From: Adiantum capillus-veneris
Lineage: Eukaryota; Streptophyta; Polypodiopsida; Polypodiales; Pteridaceae
Direction: 5' to 3'
Assembly: GCA_014529385.2 (NCBI GenBank)
Contig: CM043944.1
Coordinates: 168,463,740-168,527,739, forward strand
DNA: 64,000 nucleotides
Positions 22,882 through 32,360 of the stretch are shown here, piece by piece; the stretch's first letter is position 1; each line of letters begins with the position of its first letter. The notes under the pieces were generated by a model. The model was given only the letters and a program-made list of their open reading frames with translations, searched no databases and had not been told where the DNA came from. Both the position numbers and the translations under genes were made by a program.

Positions 22882-22895
22882 CTCCCCCCCTTTGT
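22882..22895 (-). promoter_or_regulatory. Polypurine tract of the minus-strand element
   Basis: The minus strand reads ACAAAGGGGGGGAG directly before the LTR start, as expected for plus-strand priming. It confirms orientation. Confidence 0.85.
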
Positions 22896-23660
22896 ATTCA
22901 TGTCGTCCCTGACATGACCTAGTTGTCAATGTCGGTGCGATCTTTGTTGTTGTTTTGTTGATGTAAAGAAAGTATAGGCTGTAGCCTTTGCACGAGCTTG
23001 TCTTGTTCATCCAATCTGATGTACATAGTCTTCACATGATAAAAGAAAATCATAATTGATGATGAAATTTGTGTCCTTCACATCCATGCTCAGATGGAGC
23101 ATCTGGTTTTGTCATTATAGGTCTATTGCCACATTTAAATTCAGAAAAATCCAATCTTGTTTAGCTTGAATCATATCATCATGGATAGAGAAAGCTCCAT
23201 CCATCACTTGCTCAAACAAATCTATCTATTCTGAGTATTTGTGATTCTCGAAAACAACTTCTACAGTCTGTAGAATTGAGTGATTGGCTTTCAGATCTTG
23301 TGAGCCAATGATAACTTTGTAAGTATTCTGTAGAAATTGTATGGCTAAACCTTCAACTTCTTTTTGGCCAATAAAAATCTGTCCGCGCCAGGTTGAATCT
23401 GGGAGATAAATTTTGCGATTTGAGGTTCCAAACCCATGTTCAATCATTCAATTTGATTCATTAGGGACAAGCTTTTGAGATCCTTTGATTACCCTTATGT
23501 ATTCTCTTCCACATTGAGGATTTCTTTGTTCCTGCATCAAGGTGATCAAAGCAGCATTTGCCACTGTTAGCTTTTGTGTGCTTTGTAAATCATTATACTG
23601 CTTCTACTTGATACGTGGCTTAATCAAAGCCTGACAAACCCCAATCAATTCCCCAACTTA
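22896..23660 (-). pseudogene. Unidentified minus-strand coding relic
   Basis: Minus-strand open stretches separated by single stops run from about 23660 to 23140; the longest is 23226-23447 (73 codons). Two related segments occur, REYIRVIKGSQKLVPN and YKVIIGSQDLKAN. I do not recognise the family. It lies downstream of gag-protease in the element. Confidence 0.4.
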
Positions 23661-24940
23661 GTAACTTGCTTCAAAAGGTCTTTATCTCTCATCATTCATG
23701 ATAGATGACCATTGATGAGCTATCATTGTCCATTTGTCCCCAAAATTCGTATACATGATGTACAAGGTATGTAGGTGGCTATCATGGCTTTAGATTTGAA
23801 AAAAATGCATCTTTGGCTAGCTAGGTTTTTTTAATTAAAAAAAACCCTTAGCTTGTACTCTCTATGCATAGCCTCTTGACAAAGTTTGGCTTGATTTTGA
23901 CTTCTATTTGTCTTTCCAAGCTAACTTTTTTAATTTTAGTCTTAGAAATGACTCATGTCTCTGGCATCTTCTGGCTGCCAATCACATGTAGAACTAATGA
24001 CGATGACCAAAATTTTGCTTGATCCCTTGGTTGCTCTTGTAGATCTTTACACGATAAATGATTGAACTATCATTTCCACCCTTTTATTCGTGTCAGTATT
24101 ATTAGTCCCTTTTGTTTGTTAGGCTTCATTAAGTCACATACAAGATAGAAGATCTACAGTATAAAGATCTACTTCTTGTATACGGCCTTGTAGTCGCATG
24201 AAATGTTTGATGGCAACTTTACACTTGATGGGTGCTTTCGTTTAGTTGCATCACCAACTTTCTTTGTCCTTGTAGGCCATCCTATGGCATTACCCATTTT
24301 GCGTATGGCATTTGAGACATGCTTCGTGAAGTGTCGTCATTTTATTGGACTTTCGTTGCTTTGTAGGGCTCGACATCTCTTCAGCCTTTTCTTCATTTGG
24401 ATTATGCATTTTTCCTCTCTTTTTTAAAAGAAAATCTCAAAAATAACAAAATAAAACCAAAAATTGGCTCGACTCAAAAAGCAAAATTATTCTAATAGAC
24501 TTCTAAATTCTATGTACATTGTACACATGTCCCTAGGGGCTCATCTATGGCTTTTGTTCCCGTACTCCTCTTGTAACTATACTATGAGGGCATATACTCT
24601 GAAGTTTGTCAAAAAAATCAAATGTAAAAATTCAATGAAATTCACAAAACATTTCCCTTTAATATTCATAATATTAGGTCCACATTTAGAATGCCTCGCC
24701 CCCTCCTATTTGGAGTCCTCCTTGACGATAGGGTATCGCCAAGGGTATGTGTTGAGCTTGGGCAATTAAAAATTGTGCCTATGTAGGCCTTGTAATGTAG
24801 CCCTATTATGCATGCAGAGTCAATGCATGGAAAAGATTTGTTGTGCAAGATGTGGGTATAAGTAATTTGCTTATTGGCATTGGCTGGCGAGGCTTCCTAT
24901 TCTAAGCAATGTGATGCTTTTGCTCTGATGTCATTTTGCT
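23661..24940. other. Internal stretch of the element without a recognisable gene
   Basis: AT-rich, with scattered short ORFs on both strands (for example 24203-24427 plus, 24464-24769 plus) that show no domain. Nothing further is supported. Confidence 0.4.
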
Positions 24941-24944
24941 TGAT

Positions 24945-25654
24945 TGAAGGTTGTAGAGCTTTTTTGAAGGCTTACTTATCTGATTGATACTTCTTTGGAA
25001 TCCAGTTTAGCCTTGTGGTTGGTTTTGTATTTGGCATTGTTCCTCAGAGTGGGTGGTTCTCTTCTAACTGTATTGTAACCGTAAGAGGAATTGAAAGAAT
25101 TCAAGCGGCGAATTCTTCGTGATTACTAATTGTTTTGTTGATGCTGCTTGTTTGGGAACCCATACTTGTCCTTGCTTCGTTTGTGTTTGAAGAGACTTCT
25201 TTGGGATCCACCTTGTCTTTGTGTGAGTCTTGAGTGGTCTTTGCTTTAGGTCTTGTACTCTTGGTTGGCAACGAGATTCAGACTTTGGAAGTTGACAATC
25301 TAACCATTTTGGAATACAAATGAACTCCTGACCTCTTTGTGCTTGAGCCAAATTCTTTGAAACTCAAATCTGAGTTGCAAAATCTTGCGACTTTGTGATT
25401 TTCTTAGATGTTCTTGTAAGCTTTGATTATTCTCCTGTTGGTGTTGGATCTTGTGAATTTTTACTAGAGATCTTCATCTTCTTGATCCATACCTGCTTTT
25501 GGCCAATCTGGCTCTTGGATATCCAGATTTGTCAAACTTTTGGTTATGACATGTTGTTCTTTGCTTATGGCCTTCTTTGCCATGTTACGAAAGCTGATAG
25601 TAATAGTGATGACCTGAGTTTCTGGTAAAGAATGTCAGAAGAATCATCACTATC
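24945..25654 (-). pseudogene. Decayed minus-strand ORF with repeated W-[IV]-P-K motifs
   Basis: On the minus strand, from high to low coordinates, the frames contain QIWISKSQ, QVWIKKMK, FICIPKWLD, RWIPKKSL, QVWVPKQA and LNWIPKKYQ. The longest open stretch is 25064-25351 (95 codons), basic and Gln/Lys-rich. The same motif run occurs in the plus-strand element at 10165-10982, including a matching VWIK variant, so the two elements appear related. The upstream end is interrupted by the insertion at 25664. Confidence 0.5.
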
Positions 25655-25663
25655 ACTGCTATC
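25655..25663. other. 9-bp target-site duplication ACTGCTATC (left)
   Basis: ACTGCTATC is repeated exactly at 28742-28750. If the intervening 3.1 kb and one copy are removed, a minus-strand frame stays open across the join for about 50 codons. Confidence 0.85.
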
Positions 25664-25810
25664 AAGGATTTAATATTTACGTAATTACGTCAAATTTTGT
25701 GTGATCACAAGGTCTTGTTGACACATTTACATGATCACAGTAAACATGATCACACATAAACCGGTTTAGGGTGACTTGGAAACCCACAAAAATCCCACCG
25801 GTCTTTTTTG

Positions 25811-25866
25811 TTTCCCCGGCGGGCCCGCCAGGTATTATAATTTTCCCTGCGGGCCTGCCGGGGAAA
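25811..25866. repeat. GC-rich inverted repeat upstream of the TATA box
   Basis: TTTCCCCGGCGGGCCCGC (25811-25828) pairs with GCGGGCCTGCCGGGGAAA (25849-25866) across a short AT-rich spacer. A third partial copy (GCCCGGCGGGC) follows at about 25874. It is much more GC-rich than its surroundings. Confidence 0.75.
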
Positions 25867-25892
25867 CAGGAAAGCCCGGCGGGCTATTAGCA

Positions 25893-25902
25893 TTATATAT
25901 AC
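25893..25902 (+). promoter_or_regulatory. TATA-box candidate of the captured gene
   Basis: TTATATATAC lies about 30 bp before a plausible transcript start, followed by a GA-rich leader and possible donor sites CAG|GTACGT (26057/26058) and G|GTATGT (26161/26162). A good acceptor, TTTTTGTATTGTCCAG, ends at 27565, just before the first ATG. These are inferred signals only. Confidence 0.45.
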
Positions 25903-25946
25903 GCGGGCCCGATCGGGACTGCTGGGTGTATTAGTGCTTTCGTCTT

Positions 25947-25950
<4 letters not shown>

Positions 25951-26033
<83 letters not shown>
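25951..26033. repeat. (GA)n microsatellite
   Basis: About 40 GA units between the TATA candidate and the first donor candidate; it would lie in the 5' leader. A GT-rich tract follows at 26164-26188. Confidence 0.95.
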
Positions 26034-26037
<4 letters not shown>

Positions 26038-26290
26038 CGTTTGTGCCACCTTTGCAGGTACGTCGAGAGGAGAGAGGAGAGAGGGAGAGAGGGGGTCGTG
26101 TGGGAGCGTTCTCTGCGTCGCAGTGTGCGGCAGCAGCAGACTACCTGACCACATGATCTGGGTATGTGTTGTGTGTGTGTGTGTGTGTATGCGTTGTGTG
26201 GTACACTGCCTTTTGTTGTAGTGCACGGCAGTAATAAGGTACCTTACCACACAATGGGAGTGTTTGTGTAAGCTGTTCTATGGAACGGTG

Positions 26291-26710
26291 CTTATCACGG
26301 GGGCATCACCTCGGTGATGCGGGGAATATGGTGTCCTTGTGGTAAGTATTGACTTACTGTCTGGGTACTACCTTGATAACGCGGCGAATCTAGTATCCTT
26401 ATGGTAAGTCAACTTCCCTTCCCCTTTCCCAAAAAACATATGGGCATCGATCGGTAATGCGGCTATATGATGTTCGTATGTAGGCCATTGTTTTTCCTTA
26501 GATTCAGGCAGCACTCGATCGATAACGCGGCTAATAGAGTGTCGTTTGTTAGAAGCATATGTTTTTGCATAAATGTGGCATTCAGGTCGTTAACCCCGCC
26601 GTACGAACGTCATATAATTTGTATGTGTATGTGCATGTGAAGTTAATTTTTTAAGTATTAAGTATATGAAATACTTGGTCGGTAACGCGGCTGTGAAGAG
26701 TATTTCATAC
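26291..26710 (+). repeat. Array of six hairpins with a common loop and different stems
   Basis: Six inverted repeats follow each other: 26291-26346, 26349-26412, 26436-26481, 26505-26548, 26573-26615 and 26662-26710. Each loop of about 19-23 nt matches TCGGTAACGCGGCTAAT (for example GATCGATAACGCGGCTAATA and GATCGGTAATGCGGCTATAT; the fifth is altered to CCCCGCC). Stems are 11-20 base pairs counting G-T wobbles and are unrelated in sequence: hairpin 3 pairs ACATATGGGCATC with GATGTTCGTATGT, hairpin 6 pairs TATGAAATACT with AGTATTTCATA, and hairpin 2 has 20 of 22 pairs. They lie in the presumed 5' intron of the captured gene. I know of no described family. Confidence 0.8.
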
Positions 26711-26788
26711 ACAAAATGTATGAATTGTTTGATTTTGTAGTTTTTAACTGTCCATTTGAAATTATATACTAGGTAATCATATTCAAAA

Positions 26789-26984
26789 GAATACTTTATT
26801 CATCAATTATTGCTATTTTAAATGTTCCATTTATATAAAATACTTTCTTCATCAATCATCACTATTTTAAATGTTCCATTTATATAGAATACTTTATTCA
26901 TCAATCATCGCTATTTTAAATGTTTCATTTATATAGAATACTTTATTTATCAATCATCGCTATTTTAAATGTTCCATTTATATA
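26789..26984. repeat. 49-bp tandem repeat, four copies
   Basis: Units of 49 bp (GAATACTTTATTCATCAATC... ATTTATATA) start at 26789, 26838, 26887 and 26936, with one to four differences each. More decayed partial copies follow to about 27210. Confidence 0.92.
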
Positions 26985-27572
26985 AATTACATGTAAAACA
27001 ATATTTGCACACAAATTGCATGTTTAATATTCGTTTTTAATCTTTTTAAAGGACTCTCAAGCATTATTGCTAGTTTTAATGCTTCATTTACATAAATTCT
27101 CTGCAAAAAATCTAAATACATACAATTTGCATGTTAAATATTCTTTTGTATCTTTTAAAGAGCGTCAATTATCATCACTTTTTGATTGCTACATTTACAT
27201 AAATTCTATGTATAAAAGTGTGTGAACACAATTTGCTAGTCCAATTTGTATATTTCCAATGTTTTAAATGTTTTTGAAGATTTTAAGTCGGTGTGTTCTT
27301 TGTTTGAATTAGTATGTGCGCACGGAGAAAAATGTATTGTTTGGTCTGAATTAAGCTCTTATAAACCATTTGTTTGAACTACATTTTACACGTGTAACTG
27401 ATTGCAATTTTAAGTGAAGATTATATTCAATGTTTATCAATATTTCCATAACATTTGTTAAAGTCTTCAAGTGGTGGTTAAGAGTTTACCTGAGATGGTG
27501 TGAGAGTGTTAGTGTCATTCGCAACCATGAATTTGTGTTTGATATGCTATTTTTGTATTGTCCAGTGCAAAT

Positions 27573-28642
27573 ATGACGCCAGATCAAAAGAAATGTATCA
27601 TACGTGCCATTCGTAAAGAATGTATTTTGGCAATCTCATCATGTGCAGCTGACCGCATATAGCAGATTAGTGAAAGTGATGTCTACATCAAAGACATCAC
27701 TAGCGCTATATGGGAGAATACGGAGTGCAGGTTGCGACTTGAAGGCCAATACGAGTTGTTGAGTCCAGCTGGGATACGAGAATTTGACCCCCATCACAAG
27801 GTCATGATAGTGTTGGGCAATATGAAAGTATGTTGCAGAGACTTAAAGGAAGATATCCCACCTGCTTATGACATGTCAAAATTAGAGCTATGGGATAAAT
27901 TGTGGGAAGAACAGAGGTAAAGATGAAGCGTGTGAAAGTGCAGGACCAAGCAGCTTTACCCAAGAGATTGAAGATGGCCCAAGATGCGCAAGCAGCTTTG
28001 GGAGGTCGATCCGATGCCAGCGGCACCGGCACAATCATGCGCACTGCTTTGAATGCAAAGTGCACTCATCTTGTCGGAATCCCTCACGAAGCCTTGGTAG
28101 AAGGTATGAGGATTGAAGTAGGCTCCTTCGGTGTGTGCACATTGTACACTATCAAAGGCATCTCATTTTTTCCAGACCACATTTCATATGTGGGAAAATG
28201 TTACAAGGGAGGGAGTGAGGCGAAATTTGACAGCTTTCAGAGAGAGCAAGGAATGCAAACGCTTCACCTCTCCATTGTAAGGTGCATTGGGTTTACTACC
28301 GAAGCTCCTTGGATCACGATATTCCCATACTACAATGGGGGTACCGTGGGCGACATGATGTGCCACTTACCGTTCGCTCACGGATTGTTCAGACGACACA
28401 TGCACAGGCTACAACATGGCTGGAAGTCATTTCCTGTAGCAAACAACCCTGTAAGCGAGATAGACACGGTACGGATCAAAGCAGCGATCGAGCAGATGCC
28501 GGCAATTTTTCATGCCTTAATCAACGGCGTTGCGGCTGCCCACTCGGCCAGTATAGTGCACAGTGACCTGCACCCATTCAACGTAATGTTGGACTTTACT
28601 CGCGCCAATAAACCCCACGTCGGTATCATTGATTGGGTATGA
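27573..28642 (+). pseudogene. Protein-kinase-like gene fragment
   Basis: The first ATG (27573) opens a frame to 27920 with one TAG (27660) and no known domain. Near 27915 the frame shifts, and an open stretch from 27902 to 28642 (246 codons) continues. That part has kinase landmarks in order: glycine-rich loop IEVGSFGVCTLY (residues 71-82), a possible lysine in YVGKCYKG, helix-C-like FQREQGMQTLHLSIVRCIGF, hinge-like FPYYNGGTVGDMM, catalytic HSDLHPFNVML (220-230, Asp present) and a DFG-equivalent IIDW (243-245). It ends at G|GTATGA, a likely intron donor, and the next exons are absent, so the C-lobe is missing. A captured host fragment is the simplest reading; alternatives include an aminoglycoside- or choline-kinase-like fold. 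Confidence 0.7.
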
Positions 28643-28741
28643 TGCTGAGAACACCTGCTAATTGCGTAGCAATTTTTTTTGTGTAAATACTAGAGTTATT
28701 TACATAATCACCTGATCATGATTACATTAATGAAATCCCTG

Positions 28742-28750
28742 ACTGCTATC
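28742..28750. other. 9-bp target-site duplication ACTGCTATC (right)
   Basis: Exact copy of 25655-25663. Confidence 0.85.
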
Positions 28751-29310
28751 CTCCGCAAGGTTACATTCTAGCACTTTCCCTTTGTGGTTTGGCTGGTTAT
28801 GGAAAGTTATCGTTTGCTTGCTCTTGGATTGTTGTTTCTGGGATGACTTTGGTATTTACTTGATTAGAGCATTGGTAGCTAGTGCCGTCTTCTTCTTGGC
28901 TGAGTCTTTTCTTCATGTATAGGAGCCACGTATGAGGGTGCTTGTTGTAGTTGCTTTTCCATCGAGGATTTGGGAGTCCACTTTTAATGCACTTTATTCT
29001 TGTAACGGTGACATTGGTTCCTAGGTTTTTGATCTGGACAATCATAAAACCGTGCATTTGTTAAAGTTTTGTTTATGTCAACTATTGTGTCGTCCGGATT
29101 TATGTTGTTTGCATCTTCTTGAAGCTCCAAGTGTTCTACAAATTCGTAGAATTCGTCTTCTTCTTCGTCATTGTTTTCCTCGATTACACTCTGCAAAGTA
29201 AGAAACGACATCATAGCCATTTTCATCACAAAACTTTGTTGTTGGATCGTCTTGAATAGCACATACATTGAGAGTAGCCAAGATATGTTCCCATTCAAGA
29301 GGCTCTAAAG
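28751..29310 (-). pseudogene. Acidic minus-strand coding relic downstream of protease
   Basis: Two overlapping open stretches (28984-29298 and 28797-29057) are broken by frameshifts. The first is very acidic around EENNDEEEDEFYEF. After removing the Pack-MULE, an Asp/Ser-rich stretch reads through the insertion point. No RT motif is present where RT would be expected. Confidence 0.45.
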
Positions 29311-29323
29311 CTTCCTCAGGAGA

Positions 29324-30301
29324 TCATTTTGGGATGTAATCTGTATCTTCGATTGCCCTTTCTAGGATGCCTTCCTCTCGCTTTAAACTTCCACATTGCG
29401 AAGCTCCACAAATCCACAGTTCTTTAGGCTTACCCAACCATGCTAGAAGTTCTGATCTGGCTACAATAGCGGTATCAAACTCCTCCATAAGTGTTCTTGT
29501 CACATCCCTGTAACTATGGTCCTTCAGATTTATCCTTGTTGTGGTTTCCATATGTCTGAGGTAGATATAGTCATATTCCCAATCTTGGACAATTTTCAAT
29601 TCTTGCATGAATGGTCTTCCTAGAATGATGTCATAGTTGTTCTTCTTGCCAAAGTCAACAATGGCAAAGGTTTGCTCATATTAAATTACACAAGAAAGTA
29701 ACAACTGCTTTTTCTAGCAGTCCTTTGGGCCTTTCCATGTGTCCGTCTTCAAGCTGCATTTTCATCCTTGTAGCCCTCACTATCTACTGGTTTTCTCCAT
29801 TTTCTCCAAACCTCTTTTGTTGTGATGGCAACACCAGCTCCACTGTCAAGGATTGCCATGGTTTTTACACCTTGAAATTCCATTAGAAGAGTGGTGTTCC
29901 CATCTTCTCCCTCATAGTACTTGCCTACCTTGATTAAAGGTACTAGTCTAGTGTTTAGTTGAGGCATTTCTAGCTCTTTGATCACTTCCTCGATTTGAGT
30001 CATTGGTTTTTTAACACCAAATTTCTCTACAAATTTTCCCACAGTAGCCCACATGTGTGGTTGTATTCTGAGCAACTCGGCTAACGTTATAGTACAATTG
30101 ACTGGGATAGACAAAATGTCTATCAGCCCTTTCAAATTGATGACCTTGTTGGGAGACAATCTTTGTGATGGGACTGCAAACCTCTGACTTGGCCTTGTAC
30201 TCTCCCGTATAAGATGGTAGTGTTCTTAGCAAATGGGGTTGACTGTCCATAGACTGTACACATCCTTTATCTCCCCAATATGATTCCACATATAGATTCA
30301 T
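29324..30301 (-). pseudogene. Retroviral-type aspartic protease region
   Basis: Minus-strand open stretches 30301-30011, 30159-29749 and 29608-29324. The catalytic loop reads AILDSGAGVAITT (about 29866-29828), with a following W-x-x-W. Some 75 codons further on, YDIILGRPFMQ is the conserved Ile-Leu-Gly-Arg-Pro element of Gypsy-type proteases. Frame changes between segments show decay. The protease would process the polyprotein of this element. Confidence 0.75.
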
Positions 30302-31321
30302 TTGAGAGATACAGTCTCAAATTCCTCTATTGGTGGAAGAGACACTCCTCTTCCATCACTCGTTTGGTTTACTTGTCTGCTTATCGCACTTGCTTCATTG
30401 GCCTCTCTGACTTGTTTCCACAATTCTTCAAGACCATCTATTTCTTTACAGCTGTCATGTATAGCTATATGAAATCCCTCGAAAGAGTTATCCATGGTAT
30501 TCAACACTATGCTTGGCTCTAATGTGGGGTCCTTGAGCTTTGGTCCGTGCTCGTGATTGGAATCTAGCTCTTTTTGTTCTTGGTTTGGTGGGATTATTGG
30601 TGTAGGTGGGATAGGGAACACACCCTCATGTTTTCCAACTGGTGGTTCTAGTAAAGCTTGGGTTATTTGAATCGTTTTCTTGCACATTTCAATCCTATCC
30701 TTTTCTAGTTTTGCATATGGATATGTTATCCACATCTGTTCTTGGGTTTGGTTGTTTTTAAGTTGTGTTTCATTGAATAGGCTTTTAGGAGGGCGTCTAA
30801 TGGCTCATGAACCTTTTCTACCAATACTAATCCTCATGAGCTAGCACTTTTTGGTTTCTCATCTGTGGATGGTTCTTATGGAGGTTGAGTCACCTTTGTA
30901 AGAGATGTTGCAACCCTTTCGTCTTGTTGTGTTATCTTCTATCCACCGGGTAAAGAGCTTCTTTGATTAAGTCATTCAGTATCTTGCTTCTTATCATATG
31001 AAAATCCTTTTGAAGACTCGCATGTCTCATTACTTAGATAAAGATCAAAATTAATCGTGCTTGCATATGTAGTTCAGCTCTCTAACAAAACTTGATGTAT
31101 CTCTTGAGCCGTAATGCCGCCTTGTGTATTGATTCACCCTCTTTTTGTTTGAATCTGTGAATTTGTGAGACTCTATTGTGAGCTATGCCTTTCTGCGATA
31201 ATTCTTCGATGAATTCCTCAAACAGCTCATCTAAAGTCTCAAAATCCCATCTTTCCACTGAGTCAAACCATGTAGCCGCGTCATCTTCCAGAGTCAATCC
31301 AAATCCCGCAAATTGTGTCAT
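30298..31321 (-). pseudogene. gag: Gypsy-type gag domain and linker
   Basis: The stretch 31321-31082 (79 codons) matches the Retrotrans_gag pattern: TQFAGFGLTLEDDAATWFDS, then a tryptophan-containing F-x-x-L-x-x-x-F segment and RVSQIHRFKQKEGES. It continues in other frames (RAELHMQARLILIFI and so on) to about 30900. A 145-codon stretch (30735-30298) rich in Pro, Glu and Ile links it to protease. No zinc knuckle is seen. Confidence 0.75.
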
Positions 31322-32034
31322 AAAATTTGAAACTTCTCTGCTCTAATTACTCTTCTAAAAGCTGCTACGTGATCTCTTGAATCTTTATGTCCGGCGTATT
31401 TCTAGTTTACCCATTTCTAGATCTGGGATGGTCTAACTCGCCAATTGTCTACAATTCTCATCATAGACTCTCCCAATCCTTCTCTAGTTTCAAATTTTTT
31501 ACTATGCCTAGGTCCTTCTTTGAAGGAATTAGATGTTTTGTTGGAGATGGGTCCATTAGGAAGATTCACTTTATCTCTCATTATCGCTCTAGAAGGGAAT
31601 CCAGGTGGCACCCTCTTTGGAATTCTTGTAGGAATTCTCGTGTTTGGTAGAGATATCTGTGGTCCTTCATTGACCAAATATCCACCTATTTCTAATGTAG
31701 TCCATGAATTTGTGCTTTCTACAGCTTTGTATTCTTGTCCATACTTGTCAACAAGTATAGACTTCCATTGATAGTTGACTCCGTATGTATAGACAAATAA
31801 GAGCTTGTAATCTGTCAGCTCTTCTGGGTATGGCTCTAAGCACCTATAAAGATTGACCTCACTGGCATCAATGTATCTATATAGTCCTTCACTCTAGTGA
31901 ATTTTCATCCAAACTCTTTCAACAAGCTTGGTCTTTATCGATTGCAAGTTTGGAAGATCCATTATGGGCGGATGCTCCACTATTGCTGGGATTCCGAAGC
32001 TTGTATAAGCTGAGTTTGACTCTAAAGAGAACAT
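31320..32034 (-). pseudogene. N-terminal extension before gag with a V-D-x-x-G-x-x-Y motif
   Basis: The minus-strand ATG at 32034 opens a frame that, apart from TAG at 31896-31894, 31419-31417 and 31404-31402, runs to about 31320, where a one-base shift joins the gag domain. It includes YRYIDASEVNLY and LVDKYGQEYKAV (about 31757-31725), similar in shape to the repeated motif in the plus-strand element at 7279-8990. Downstream is a Pro/Arg-rich stretch. Each TAG lies where a Gln codon would fit. Confidence 0.55.
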
Positions 32035-32360
32035 GATCTCTGGGATGAACACCTCTAGCTTGATGTAAGTAGACTTACTTCAAAGTGTTCAAGTGCTTTG
32101 TCAAGAAAAAGTTGAAATTCAAAACTCAAAATTGTCACTTTTGGACATCCCTAACTTGTGGATGCATTTTGAGGCCTTAAATGACGTTTTTTTGGGCGTT
32201 GACCAACAATGAATGACCTTGTCTTTCATTGTTGTTCAAGGTTTACACAGAAAGTCATAGAGCTAATCTGGAGCTTCGTTTTGATAAAAAAGTTTTTGAA
32301 TCCAATATCGGAAGCTCAAGTTATGGCCAAAAAAAAAAAAAATTGACTCAACCTCTGCCT

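Larger units (their letters stand above)
25664..28741 (+). mobile_element. Probable Pack-MULE carrying a kinase-like gene fragment
   Basis: A 3078-bp insert in the minus-strand element, flanked by a perfect 9-bp duplication, the length typical of Mutator-like elements. The ends form a weak inverted repeat: left AAGGATTTAATATTTACGTA, right (reversed) CAGGGATTTCATTAATGTAA, continuing with a shared GTAAT..G.TCA. It codes for no transposase. It carries a TATA-type promoter region, possible intron signals and part of a kinase-like gene, all on the plus strand, as expected for a Pack-MULE that captured host sequence. The inverted ends are short and diverged, so the class rests mainly on the duplication. 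Confidence 0.72.

Noticed and set aside
26291-26710. Hairpins as tRNA genes or an integron-like attachment array
   Set aside because: No cloverleaf, anticodon arm or CCA-type pattern; no integrase or gene cassettes nearby.
25664-28741. Helitron instead of Pack-MULE
   Set aside because: A hairpin and CTAG near 28660-28693 looked like a Helitron end, but the next base is A where T is expected, and the exact 9-bp duplication fits Mutator-like insertion better.
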